Of a stretch of DNA of 64,000 nt, positions 16,507-25,288 are shown in pieces. Position numbers and translations under genes: made by a program. The DNA comes from Pedobacter riviphilus (GTDB taxonomy: Bacteria > Bacteroidota > Bacteroidia > Sphingobacteriales > Sphingobacteriaceae). Below the pieces are notes generated by a model. That model did no database searches, was not told the origin of the DNA, and saw only the letters and a program-made list of their open reading frames with translations. The DNA is taken from positions 4,092,001-4,156,000 of the forward strand of contig NZ_CP061171.1 of NCBI RefSeq assembly GCF_014692875.1. Direction: 5' to 3'. Positions within the stretch are counted from its first letter, which is position 1; each line of letters begins with the position of its first letter.

Positions 16507-18960
16507 CTACCCCCCAGCTCTTCCCTTCACATCATCAGCCGCTGTTTTCCTATCCTGGTTTGATTTTAAATTCTGGTTACCAAAACTATAACTGATGCTG
16601 AATGTCGCTCTTCTGCTGATATAATTGTTCTGCACCCTTAAATTCACATTCTGATAGTCGAGCGTTCCTTTCCAGTAGTTGCTTTGGAAGATATCATCAA
16701 CATTTAATCTAAGTTTTAAAGCTTTGTTTAAGAAACTTTTTTGTACGCCCATATTTAAGGCCTTTTGGTAAATTATGGTGCGTTCTATCCCGCGCACACG
16801 CGGCGAATTTAGCCAGAAATTGGTTTCTAAAGTCCAGTTATCGGGTAAAGTTATAGAACTGTTAATGTTAAAATTGTACATTACTTTACTCAATGTAAAA
16901 GGGGCTCCTTCCAGGTTATCGTCTTTAAATTTATTATAAAAAAGATTAAAATTGTTTTGAAGGCTCCACCATTTAGCAATGGTAAGCGGAAAATATAAGC
17001 CTGCTGTATAATATTGTCCGCTGCCTATATTGCCCTGTCCAACCGTAACAATCCTGGTGCTATCGTTTTGTGCAGTTTTACTGTCTAAAATAAGATCTTT
17101 AGTTTTTGAATAACTTAAAGAAAATGACAATCCACTTTTATAATTATAGCTCACTTCGAAATTATTGGTAAACTGAGGCTTTAAATAAGGGTTTCCTTGC
17201 GCAATGGTATAAGGATCCATATAAAAATTAAATGGATTTAATTGCTGGTAATTTGGCCGATCTATCCTCCTGCCGTAGGAATAACGTAAATTACTGCTCT
17301 CCGAAATTTTCTGACTAACAAAAACAGTTGGAAATAACGATAAATAATGCTGTTTTACCGATGTATTATTGGTTACCGATGTTCCTGTAGATTGGGTATA
17401 CTCTGCCCGTAAACCTGCCTGAACTTGCCACTTATCCCAATCTTTTGATAAATTGGCATAAGCTGCATTTACGTTTTCTTTATAAATAAAGTTATTGCTT
17501 TGCCCTACAACATTTTGCCATTCATTATTGACCAATGCCGAGGATAAAAAATCGTTATTGGTTTTAACATAAGCACTTTTCAAACCGGTTTCTATCTTTG
17601 CAGTTTTCGAAATCGGCCAGGTAAAATCAGTTTTTGCAGCATAAATATCAATAACTGTTTTACTATTATTTTTAATCACTGTATTATTATAAACAGCACC
17701 TTTATCATCGTAAAAATTGGTGTTAAAATTTTCCAGTCCCGAATAATCAAAGCCAGAGTAATCGGCATCAAAGTTTAAACTTGCGCCTTCTTTTTTAAAA
17801 TCATGTCTGATATTAAAATTTGCACTATAATTTTTGTTTGGGGTATTCGCATCCGAATATTGGATTAACGAATTATTGCCGGCAACCGCACCCTTAATTT
17901 CGTTTATAAACGTTTGAGAGAAATTATCCAACTTACGTGTATTCGTACTGCCATCAAGCATAATACCAATGGTTGTTTTTTCACCTGCGTAATAATCGGC
18001 CCCGAGTTTTGCGGCTAACCGCGATCCTGTATATATTTTCCGAAAATTCTGGTTAAAGTTACTCTGTAAACCATTGGCATTGGTGCTCCGTTCTAAAAAT
18101 AAATTTGAAAAATTATTGTTTTTTGAAGCGTTGGCATTGGTGAAAAAATTCCACTTTTCTACACGGTGATTTAGGTTGAAGTTAAGCTCCGATCCGTAAA
18201 TATTGGTGGGTAAGTTAGCCCTTATTGCATTACGATAGGTTGATGAAACACTTCCGTTAGTACCAAATGCCTTATTCTTTTTTAGTTTGATATTGATGAT
18301 ACCAGCATTGCCAGCAGCATCATATTTAGCCGATGGGTTAGTGATAATTTCAATGGTAGCAATCTGGCTGCTGCTTAAGCCATTTAGATAAACCGTTAAA
18401 TCGGCACTCGATAAAAAGTTGTTCTTTCCATCAATCATTACCATTACACCCGATTTATTGTTCAATAAAATCTGGTCATTTTGCCTGTCTAACTGTACAC
18501 CAGGCGCCTTCTCTAAAATTTCGAGCGCCGTACCGCCTGTTGCAATAATGCTGTTCTCTACATTAAGTACCATTTTATCAATCTGATGTTCAATAAAAGG
18601 TTTTTTGCCCTGAACGCTCACTTCTTTTAATTGTTTGCTTAAACTTTCGATCGTAATGGCCGGTAATTTCAAATCTTCGCTAAGCGCAAAGTGATTAGTC
18701 TTTTTACTTTTAAAACCCACTATTGAGATCGATAACACATATTCACCACTTTTCAACTGATCGATTGCAAACTCCCCTTCAATATTGGTCGATACACTTT
18801 TAATCACTGTGGTATCAGGATAATTTAAAACCCGAACAATGGCAAACGACACCGGAACAGTCTTTTCATCAATAATTTTCCCTGTAAGTTTATTTAATTT
18901 TTGGGCAAAAGAAGCCCCACACACCATTAGGCATGCAATTAGCGTAAATAATGTTTTCAT
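16507..18960 (-). CDS. Outer-membrane beta-barrel receptor with CarboxypepD_reg domain (paralogue B)
   Basis: 817 aa, same architecture as the gene at 13922: signal peptide MKTLFTLIACLMVCGASFAQ, CarboxypepD_reg-like domain, plug (KKPFIEHQIDKMVLNVENSI, ITNPSAKYDAAGNAGIINIK) and beta-barrel ending RATFSISYSFGNQNL. The first ~230 residues are nearly the same as paralogue A, while the barrel diverges, especially after residue 235. The final KGRAGG is shared. Both 3' ends are followed by GAGGACTAAAAAACTA-like sequence, as expected of tandem duplication. Substrate unknown. It has about 165 bases between it and the PspC gene upstream, holding a dispersed repeat. Confidence 0.88.
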   Translation of the reverse strand: MKTLFTLIACLMVCGASFAQKLNKLTGKIIDEKTVPVSFAIVRVLNYPDTTVIKSVSTNIEGEFAIDQLKSGEYVLSISIVGFKSKKTNHFALSEDLKLPAITIESLSKQLKEVSVQGKKPFIEHQIDKMVLNVENSIIATGGTALEILEKAPGVQLDRQNDQILLNNKSGVMVMIDGKNNFLSSADLTVYLNGLSSSQIATIEIITNPSAKYDAAGNAGIINIKLKKNKAFGTNGSVSSTYRNAIRANLPTNIYGSELNFNLNHRVEKWNFFTNANASKNNNFSNLFLERSTNANGLQSNFNQNFRKIYTGSRLAAKLGADYYAGEKTTIGIMLDGSTNTRKLDNFSQTFINEIKGAVAGNNSLIQYSDANTPNKNYSANFNIRHDFKKEGASLNFDADYSGFDYSGLENFNTNFYDDKGAVYNNTVIKNNSKTVIDIYAAKTDFTWPISKTAKIETGLKSAYVKTNNDFLSSALVNNEWQNVVGQSNNFIYKENVNAAYANLSKDWDKWQVQAGLRAEYTQSTGTSVTNNTSVKQHYLSLFPTVFVSQKISESSNLRYSYGRRIDRPNYQQLNPFNFYMDPYTIAQGNPYLKPQFTNNFEVSYNYKSGLSFSLSYSKTKDLILDSKTAQNDSTRIVTVGQGNIGSGQYYTAGLYFPLTIAKWWSLQNNFNLFYNKFKDDNLEGAPFTLSKVMYNFNINSSITLPDNWTLETNFWLNSPRVRGIERTIIYQKALNMGVQKSFLNKALKLRLNVDDIFQSNYWKGTLDYQNVNLRVQNNYISRRATFSISYSFGNQNLKSNQDRKTAADDVKGRAGG

Positions 18961-19054
18961 GGCTTCTTCTTTTTTAGGCGTTATTTTTTACGGAGATAAA
19001 ATCAGTGATTGTCAGCTTTTTCACAGCAACGTGATCGTCTTTCCCGCGCAGGCA

Positions 19055-19083
19055 GGAACCACGTAGTGTTCAGCGAAGCTAAT
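19055..19083 (-). repeat. Dispersed 29-base repeat, copy 2
   Basis: On the minus strand reads ATTAGCTTCGCTGAACACTA + CGTGGTTCC, two mismatches from the copy at 13212-13240. It lies between the receptor pair and the PspC gene, next to a GCGCAGGCAGGAACC stretch. Confidence 0.7.
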
Positions 19084-19129
19084 CTTAATGCCAATTTGCA
19101 TGGGAATGATTAGGCTTCGCCGGCCAGGA

Positions 19130-20872
19130 TTATTGCTCAGGCTCAATACCCAACTCTTTTCTAACTTCCTTAATCCGGTTTGAAACAGAATCCTGATAAA
19201 GGGTATCATTAGGTTTATCTTTGTGCAAATGGTCTAAATCACGTAACTCTTGCTCTAACTGTTCCTTTTTTAGGGCCTCTTCTTTCAATTTTGCAACACA
19301 TTTCAAACCATCATCTGTCATCACCCATATACTAGAATCGTTATGGTCATTTTCGCTGTCGTTACATTCCCAGGTCCAGTAATTATTAACGTAACGGTAA
19401 GCATCCTGCTTTAAAATTAATTTTGTACCCACCGGAATTTCAAGATTTAGCCTTACTTCCTGGTTTCGCCAGATGGCTCCCTTTCTCAATTGAAACCTCG
19501 GACTAAAAATCAGTTCCGAATCTTTCATTACATAATTGTAGCTAATGTTCTGTGCATTTTGCAAGGCACTTTGAAAGGTTTTGCCCTGCGATTCATATTT
19601 CTGTGTTAAACGGGTAACACCAGTTTCGCTTTTATTAATATCAATACGGATACGGTTCGGCGAAACAAACGGTCCGTCTTCAAAATCATCAACTACAATC
19701 TGGTGGCGGTTGTTCGCATCAATGTGGTAAGCCACGCTATCCTCTTTACTGAAATATTTACTTTTATCGATATTGATGGTGTACACAGGATAAGCTTTCA
19801 GGTCGGTTGTTTGTGTTAACTCCGCATGTTGCTTAAATTCTGATAAAATCTTTGCAACCTGATAGCCTGTTACTGCTACACCTACCAACCAGATAATTAA
19901 CAGGGCGAAAGAAAGTGTTTTATTAGTAGTCTGTTTGTTAAAGGCAATCCTGATCGAGAATAACACCAAAGCCAAAACCGGAACAAAACATACAATAAAT
20001 GCACCAAACAAAATGATCCCTCTATTGCCTTCATTAACAATGGAGAATGGGAAATATTCATAAATACTTGCATCCCAAAATCCTTGAAATATAGCTGTGC
20101 CAGTAATTAGTGCCAGTAAAAAGAGTACGCCAAATACAACGATAACACCTGCAATTACTTTAAAAATTACTTTTCCGGTGCCCGATATAAAGCGGCCGAG
20201 CCATTCGAAAAACTCACCGATAAAATTACCTAGTCGGGCAAATATCGGTTGCGCATGTTTATTTACTTCCCCCAAACGCTCCTTAACTGCCAGCAATTCT
20301 TCATCCAGGTTCTTTTGAAAACCCTGAAGGTTGGCCGGCTCGCCTTTCATTTCCATACGCTCAATACGCGATTTGGCCTTCGGCATGATGATCCAAAGTA
20401 AGGCATACACTAAAATACCCGATCCACCTAAGAAAAAAGTAAGCACCGTTGCCACCCTGATCCATTTTGGATCGGCGTTTACATAATGTGCTATACCTGC
20501 ACAAACGCCTGCTACTACGCGGTCGTCCATATCGCGGTATAATTTTTTCTCGGCATACTGGTGCTGATAAGTATTATTGATTACAGGCTCTTCTTCACCT
20601 TCTTCTACTGTATCAAAATCCTTTACCTTTCCCATTTGCGCAATAACAGAATTTACGTTGGCCGAATCTACCACTTGTTTTTTCTGCTCTTCCAATTGCT
20701 CGGTTAATAGTTCGGCAATCCGGTTTTCAATATCCGTTACAATTTCAAGGTCGTCTGCATGGTTGGCAAAATATTGCTTTACTTCGTTTAGGTAAGCCTT
20801 TAAGAGCTCGTAAGCACTTTCTTCAATGTGAATAATCGTGTTTCCTATATTGATGATGATGGTCTTTTCCAT
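19130..20872 (-). CDS. PspC domain-containing membrane protein
   Basis: 580 aa. The N-terminal ~95 residues (EESAYELLKAYLNEVKQYF, IENRIAELLTEQLEEQKKQV) are a helical domain common ahead of PspC in Bacteroidota. Residues about 108-170 match PspC: KKLYRDMDDRVVAGVCAGIA, HYVNADPKWIRVATVLTFFL, GGSGILVYALLWIIMPK. Several more membrane helices follow (VIAGVIVVFGVLFLLALI, IILFGAFIVCFVPVLALVLF). A C-terminal beta-rich region about residues 350-500 reads like a periplasmic adhesin-type domain. PspC relatives act in envelope-stress signalling. The PadR gene lies 17 bases upstream on the same strand, so the two form a regulator-membrane protein operon and PadR probably controls both. Confidence 0.88.
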   Translation of the reverse strand: MEKTIIINIGNTIIHIEESAYELLKAYLNEVKQYFANHADDLEIVTDIENRIAELLTEQLEEQKKQVVDSANVNSVIAQMGKVKDFDTVEEGEEEPVINNTYQHQYAEKKLYRDMDDRVVAGVCAGIAHYVNADPKWIRVATVLTFFLGGSGILVYALLWIIMPKAKSRIERMEMKGEPANLQGFQKNLDEELLAVKERLGEVNKHAQPIFARLGNFIGEFFEWLGRFISGTGKVIFKVIAGVIVVFGVLFLLALITGTAIFQGFWDASIYEYFPFSIVNEGNRGIILFGAFIVCFVPVLALVLFSIRIAFNKQTTNKTLSFALLIIWLVGVAVTGYQVAKILSEFKQHAELTQTTDLKAYPVYTINIDKSKYFSKEDSVAYHIDANNRHQIVVDDFEDGPFVSPNRIRIDINKSETGVTRLTQKYESQGKTFQSALQNAQNISYNYVMKDSELIFSPRFQLRKGAIWRNQEVRLNLEIPVGTKLILKQDAYRYVNNYWTWECNDSENDHNDSSIWVMTDDGLKCVAKLKEEALKKEQLEQELRDLDHLHKDKPNDTLYQDSVSNRIKEVRKELGIEPEQ

Positions 20873-20889
20873 TTCCTTTTTACTAATGA

Positions 20890-21225
20890 TTATGAATTGG
20901 CTCCTTTTTGTGAAATACCTACAGCATAAGCCAGCTCCTGCCAGGTTTGATCTAGTTGAGATAAAATGCCCCGACCATCTTCGGTTAAGGTATAATATTT
21001 ACGCGGCGGGCCTGAGGTAGATTCTACCCAGTTGTAGCTTAACAAACCGTTGTTTTTAAGCCTTGTTAATAATGGATATAGTGTGCCCTCAACCACCAAT
21101 AGCTTTGCCGTCCTTAATTCGGCAATAATATCCGAAGCATATATTTCGCCCCGCGAGATGATTGATAAAACACAGTATTCCAGAATTCCCTTCCGCATTT
21201 GTGTTTGCGTATTTTCTGCTATCAT
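20890..21225 (-). CDS. PadR family transcriptional regulator
   Basis: 111 aa, typical PadR-s1 length. Landmarks of the winged helix: RKGILEYCVLSIISRGEIYA, DIIAELRTAKLLVVEGTLYP, LLTRLKNNGLLSYNWVESTS, GPPRKYYTLTEDGRGILSQL. The LxVxEGTLYPLLxRLxxxGLL and GPPRKYYxLTxxG motifs are diagnostic. It is the first gene of a two-gene operon with the PspC protein. By family habit it binds its own promoter and responds to a stress or ligand; no operator was picked out in the AT-rich region upstream of 21225. Confidence 0.92.
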   Translation of the reverse strand: MIAENTQTQMRKGILEYCVLSIISRGEIYASDIIAELRTAKLLVVEGTLYPLLTRLKNNGLLSYNWVESTSGPPRKYYTLTEDGRGILSQLDQTWQELAYAVGISQKGANS

Positions 21226-21736
21226 ATAACAAAGATATATGTTTTATATACTACCATGCAATACATAGTACTAAAATAAATCAAAGTAAATTTGTAAATC
21301 AATGATTATCAATGAGATAATTTTAAATAAAATTTTGTGTTTAGGAAATAATTCCTTAAAAGCTGAAAATTTTTAATGTTTTTTTTAGAAAAGCAAGGCT
21401 TTGTAATGCTTCGGTTCCTACAGTCCTGCTATCACCTATAGTCCCGATTTAGATACCTTTTAAATATAAAATATTCAATAAAATCGGGAGCTATTTGGTT
21501 CTATCAGGTTTAAGATGGAGCGGGTTGGTGTTACTATTTGTGGTTTTGGAACAGTCCCCTGTAAATAAACCCCACAGAGCGGGACTGCTGTACCCATGAA
21601 AAGCAGCACGTGGTTTTCCTAAAAAGAAGAAATTCATCTAACCGTTTAGATTTTTGAAATCGGCCCGTACACACGATACCTAAACTTTATATTATCCTCT
21701 ATAATATATAAATACTATAGATTTAATATATTTTAA
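21226..21736. other. Gene-free AT-rich gap with dispersed repeat fragments
   Basis: About 510 bases between the divergent PadR and permease genes. It holds an imperfect inverted pair (GTCCCGATTTAG ... AAAATCGGGAGC, about 21440-21492) and short GC-rich words such as CAGTCCTGCT and GAGCGGGACTGCTG that recall other intergenic repeats here. The remainder is AT-rich, as expected for two divergent promoters. I see no gene. Confidence 0.5.
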
Positions 21737-21744
21737 TAATTTTG
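21737..21744 (+). promoter_or_regulatory. Putative -7 box of the permease promoter
   Basis: TAATTTTG fits the Bacteroidota TAnnTTTG -7 consensus and lies 20 bases before the ATG at 21765. A clear -33 TTG was not found at the usual spacing. Confidence 0.45.
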
Positions 21745-21764
21745 CAGCGTCTTAACTTATTTTC

Positions 21765-23213
21765 ATGAAAAAATCTATTGCCAGCATTGTTGCTGAGGCA
21801 AACGAAAGCGGCGAAGGAACGCTCAAAAGAACTTTAGGCCCTATCAATCTTATTTTAATTGGCGTAGGCCTAACGCTTGGTGCAGGTTTATTTTCGATTA
21901 CAGGCTTGGCAGCGGCCAATCACTCTGGGCCAGCAGTTACATTATCTTTTGTAATCGCGGCATTGGGCTGTGGTTTTGCGGCCCTATGTTACGCTGAATT
22001 TGCATCCATGATTCCGGTTGCGGGCAGTGCCTATACCTATTCTTATGCAACCATGGGCGAACTTTTCGCCTGGATTATAGGCTGGGATTTAGTATTGGAA
22101 TATTCTGTAGGCTGTGCTACTGTCGCCATTAGCTGGTCACAGTATTTAACCAAGTTTTTAGCCAGCTTGCATATTTATCTCCCTCCGCAATTAACCTTAT
22201 CCCCTTTCGAAACTGCTAAACTTGCCGATGGCTCAACCGTTAATGGTATTATTAACATCCCCGCAGCATTGGTGGTGGTATTAATGACCGCCATATTGAT
22301 CCGTGGTACCAAAGGATCAGCCATTGTAAATGGAATTATTGTATTTCTTAAAGTTGGTGTGGTATTGGTTTTTATTGCGCTGGGCTGGCAATATATCGAT
22401 CCGGCAAACTACCATCCATACATCCCCGAAAATACCGGAACGTTTGGTCAGTTTGGATGGAGTGGTGTTCTACGTGGTGCGGGTTTAGTGTTTTTTGTAT
22501 TTATAGGCTTCGATGCCGTAGCGGCTTCGGCACAGGAAACAAAGAATCCAGCGAGAGATTTACCAATCGGTATTATTGGATCGTTGGTGGTTTGTACGGT
22601 TTTATTTGGGCTGTTTGGGCATGTAATGACGGGCCTTGCCAATTATAAAGAATTTGCCAACAGCGGTGCCCCGGTAGCCATTGCCATCGAAAAAACACCT
22701 TACGCCTGGTTAAGTCAGGCTATTATTCTGGCTATTTTGATCGGTTATACTTCAGTAATTTTAATTGATTTAATGGCACAGTCGCGAATGTTCTACTCCA
22801 TTAGTAAGGATGGCCTACTGCCAAAGATGTTTTCTGATGTACACGCAAAATTTAAAACGCCGTACAAATCGAACATTATACTTTGTGTATTTATTGGACT
22901 TTTTGCGGCATTTGTCCCCATGAATGTGGTCGGCGAAATGACAAGCATTGGTACATTGTTGGCTTTTTTAATGGTTTGTATTGGCATCTTGATCTTAAGA
23001 AAAACAAATCCCGAAGCTAAACGCCCATTTAAAGTTCCTTTCGTACCATTAATCCCTATTTTAGGCATTTTAACCTGTATTGCCATGATGGTATTCCTAC
23101 CTTGGGAAACCTGGTTGAGGCTGGCCATATGGTTAATTATTGGCTTAGCCATTTACTTTTGGTACGGTAAAAAGAATAGCAAATTAAAAGCACTGAAAGA
23201 TAAGGCAGAATAA
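21765..23213 (+). CDS. APC-superfamily amino acid permease
   Basis: 482 aa with about 12-14 membrane helices. Landmarks: GPINLILIGVGLTLGAGLFS (TM1 with the GxGLGxGIF-like helix break), ALCYAEFASMIPVAGSAYTY, ELFAWIIGWDLVLEYSVGCA, FVFIGFDAVAASAQETKNPA (TM6 region), and IDLMAQSRMFYSISKDGLLP. This combination is typical of the cationic-amino-acid-transporter-like branch of the APC family (YfnA/CAT type). It would import amino acids across the inner membrane; the exact substrate cannot be read from sequence. It stands alone; a small membrane peptide lies 213 bases downstream on the same strand. Confidence 0.92.
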   Translation: MKKSIASIVAEANESGEGTLKRTLGPINLILIGVGLTLGAGLFSITGLAAANHSGPAVTLSFVIAALGCGFAALCYAEFASMIPVAGSAYTYSYATMGELFAWIIGWDLVLEYSVGCATVAISWSQYLTKFLASLHIYLPPQLTLSPFETAKLADGSTVNGIINIPAALVVVLMTAILIRGTKGSAIVNGIIVFLKVGVVLVFIALGWQYIDPANYHPYIPENTGTFGQFGWSGVLRGAGLVFFVFIGFDAVAASAQETKNPARDLPIGIIGSLVVCTVLFGLFGHVMTGLANYKEFANSGAPVAIAIEKTPYAWLSQAIILAILIGYTSVILIDLMAQSRMFYSISKDGLLPKMFSDVHAKFKTPYKSNIILCVFIGLFAAFVPMNVVGEMTSIGTLLAFLMVCIGILILRKTNPEAKRPFKVPFVPLIPILGILTCIAMMVFLPWETWLRLAIWLIIGLAIYFWYGKKNSKLKALKDKAE

Positions 23214-23248
23214 CAGGTAATAAACTCATTATTACATACATAGCATGA

Positions 23249-23278
23249 TTAAGCTGTTTGATTTTCTAGACAGCTTAA
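23249..23278. terminator. Inverted repeat after the permease gene, weak terminator candidate
   Basis: TTAAGCTGT (23249-23257) pairs exactly with ACAGCTTAA (23270-23278), 36 bases past the permease stop. No run of T follows on either side, so intrinsic termination is doubtful. Confidence 0.35.
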
Positions 23279-23426
23279 CCATCTGTTTCTCCTCTCAATT
23301 GTATTGATAAACTTATAAATATCAGTTGAATAACAGAAAAATGTAAGTTATTAACAATTCAACATTTTTCTTGATTTTTGGCTTGGGATTTGTCTTAAGA
23401 AAATTAACCTTATTAAACTCATCTCT

Positions 23427-23591
23427 ATGCTTATTAAATTAGACACATCCGTTTTCAGGCTTTCCAGGCACAAAGCAGAAACGATAAAAAAAAGTGTTAC
23501 ACCACTTACTAGAGCGCAATGGATCACGGCCGATAGAATTGTGATTGCAGCTATATTTATTGCTACTATTGTTGGTGCGATCTTATTTTAA
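23427..23591 (+). CDS. Small single-pass membrane protein (54 aa)
   Basis: ATG at 23427 to TAA at 23589-23591. The peptide starts MLIKLDTSVFRLSRHKAETI, is basic in its first half, passes through TRAQWITADR and ends in one hydrophobic helix IVIAAIFIATIVGAILF at the very C-terminus. That charge and helix layout is what a real tail-anchored small membrane protein looks like. I do not recognise the family. It is convergent with the flavoprotein gene whose stop is at 23607. Too short for many gene finders; real but unproven. Confidence 0.45.
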   Translation: MLIKLDTSVFRLSRHKAETIKKSVTPLTRAQWITADRIVIAAIFIATIVGAILF

Positions 23592-23606
23592 ATTTCCGAT
23601 GATTGA

Positions 23607-24503
23607 TCAAAAATCTTCAGAAATCATTTCCTTATTCATGACCACTGCAGCCATTGTTCCTGCAGCTGTTACGATAGATAGCGACCTGAATAAGGTTGCA
23701 CAATCTCCTGCGGCATAAACGCCTTTGGCAGTGCTTTGCTGCTGCTCATCTACTTTTATTGTTTTTAAATCTGTTAATTCAAATCCAAGTTGCTCGTTGA
23801 AGTTGTAATGTTGTTCAACATCCGATTTAACGTATATCGCCTTTAAGGCTATTTTTTCACCATTTTTAAAAACAACATGGTCGAGATAACCATTGTTGTG
23901 CAGTAGTTCAACAACTTCATCTTCTATAATGATGATGGATTTAGATCGCAGTTTTTCAGTCTGTTCGGCACTTAACTGCGATTTACCATTAGTTAAAATC
24001 GTTAAGTCTTTATTCCAAAGATGTAAATTTTTGGCCATCTCAAACGCATAATCACCATTCATTAACAGGCCTATTTTTTCATTCTTCACCTCGTAGCCAT
24101 GGCAATAAGGACAGTGTATTGCAGAAATGGCCCAACAATCAGCTAAACCCTTAATATTAGGCAATACATCTTTTAAACCAGTGGCTAACAATATTTTCCG
24201 TGCAGTAAAATTTTCTCCATTTTCTACGCCAATACTAAAACCTCCATCTATTTGCCTGGCCAAAATAGCTTTTCCTTCTAAAAATCTGACTGTTGGGTAT
24301 TTCAGCACTTCTACCTTCGCAGCTTTAGCAATATCGGCAGGTTTATCGCCATCGTGCGTTAAAAAATTATGTGAATGTGGGGTCTGCTTGTTGCATGGCT
24401 TACCAGCGTCGATTACCAAAACATTTCTGGTCGCCCTACTCAAAGCTAAAGCAGCAGATAAACCAGCGTAGCTCCCACCAATTATGATTACATCAAAATC
24501 CAT
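23607..24503 (-). CDS. NAD(P)/FAD-dependent oxidoreductase (thioredoxin-reductase-like)
   Basis: 298 aa. FAD-binding GxGxxG-type motif IIGGSYAGLSAALALSR at the N-terminus, a CPYCHGYE segment with C131 and C134, a second nucleotide-binding strand KIGLLMNGDYAFEMAKNL, and the C-terminal GVYAAGDCATLFRSLSIVTA flavin motif. The fold and length match the pyridine-nucleotide-disulfide class II enzymes. The CPYCHGYE pattern is typical of the stand-alone 'thioredoxin reductase-like' proteins common in Bacteroidota and actinobacteria, whose redox partner is not always thioredoxin. The nucleotide motif MNGDYAFEMA lacks the usual GGGxSA glycines. No thioredoxin gene is adjacent. Followed upstream by a methyltransferase gene 74 bases away on the same strand. 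Confidence 0.88.
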   Translation of the reverse strand: MDFDVIIIGGSYAGLSAALALSRATRNVLVIDAGKPCNKQTPHSHNFLTHDGDKPADIAKAAKVEVLKYPTVRFLEGKAILARQIDGGFSIGVENGENFTARKILLATGLKDVLPNIKGLADCWAISAIHCPYCHGYEVKNEKIGLLMNGDYAFEMAKNLHLWNKDLTILTNGKSQLSAEQTEKLRSKSIIIIEDEVVELLHNNGYLDHVVFKNGEKIALKAIYVKSDVEQHYNFNEQLGFELTDLKTIKVDEQQQSTAKGVYAAGDCATLFRSLSIVTAAGTMAAVVMNKEMISEDF

Positions 24504-24577
24504 ATCTAAATCTTTTCATGCAAAGATCTAAAACGAATCATCAAACGCAACATTATTGCATTAAAATAAAGTCATTT

Positions 24578-25204
24578 TTATTTCCTGAAGATTGTTGCCT
24601 TGATAAAACCGCTATAATAGAGCCTTTCCTCAACAATCTGATAATTAGCTTTGAAAAAATAAGGGGGCATATCGATCAGTTTATCTGCCTCTACAATACC
24701 CAGCAATTTAAAAAAGCTATACATCAATCCGAGCATCAGTCTCTTCCACCAGTTTCCATTGACTTTATTGAGCGAAAAATCGACCAGAAACCATAGTCCG
24801 TTTTTCTTTAAATATTCATTTAACTGTCTAAACACCTTTGCAGCACGTTGCTCAGCAAAATTATCGAATAGAAAAGGTGTTAAAATTATATCAAATAACA
24901 TGTCAGTTTTAAAATTCTCTATGCCAACATTCATAAATTCGACCTGGTTGTCTTTATAGTTTCGTTTTTGAGAAAGCGCAATCATTTTAGCAGATATTTC
25001 TACATAAACGATCTTTAAGCCATTGGTATAAATCTTCGCGAGTTCTTCCAAGATCCACCCGGTTCCACCACCTACAATTAGTACACGGCTATTTTCCTGA
25101 ATGTACGGGAGTTGATTGATCTGTGCATTAACCTGGGATTTAAAAAACACCAAACGACTTAAAGTATCGTAATGATTGGCTATTTTATCGTAGTTGTTAA
25201 GCAT
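24578..25204 (-). CDS. Class I SAM-dependent methyltransferase
   Basis: 208 aa. Motif I is SRVLIVGGGTGWILEELAK, followed by KIVYVEISAKMIALSQKR (acidic residue after strand 2), then MLFDIILTPFLFDNFAEQRA (motif IV region) and NGLWFLVDFSLNKVNGNWWK. The N-terminus MLNNYDKIANHYDTLSRLVF is typical of this group. It should methylate a small molecule or lipid using S-adenosylmethionine. It sits between a flavoprotein and a UbiA-like membrane protein on the same strand, which could hint at quinone or isoprenoid chemistry, but the three genes are separated by 70-90 base gaps and a repeat, so the link is tentative. Confidence 0.85.
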   Translation of the reverse strand: MLNNYDKIANHYDTLSRLVFFKSQVNAQINQLPYIQENSRVLIVGGGTGWILEELAKIYTNGLKIVYVEISAKMIALSQKRNYKDNQVEFMNVGIENFKTDMLFDIILTPFLFDNFAEQRAAKVFRQLNEYLKKNGLWFLVDFSLNKVNGNWWKRLMLGLMYSFFKLLGIVEADKLIDMPPYFFKANYQIVEERLYYSGFIKATIFRK

Positions 25205-25256
25205 AGTATCGGGTATTGAGTATCAAGTATTCAGAATTAGGTATCAAGACAGGGCT
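25205..25256. repeat. GTATCAAGA-type repeat
   Basis: AGTATCGGGTATTGAGTATC AAGTATT ... AGGTATCAAGACAGG. Same word family (GAGTATCAAGA and its complement) as the intergenic elements at 55615, 56160 and 57385. Confidence 0.6.
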
Positions 25257-25288
25257 TTCAAATATAAAATTTGCTTAGATCTTTCAAC

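Noticed and set aside
23249..23278. Strong terminator for the permease
   Set aside because: The stem is good but no U-tract follows; listed only as a weak candidate.
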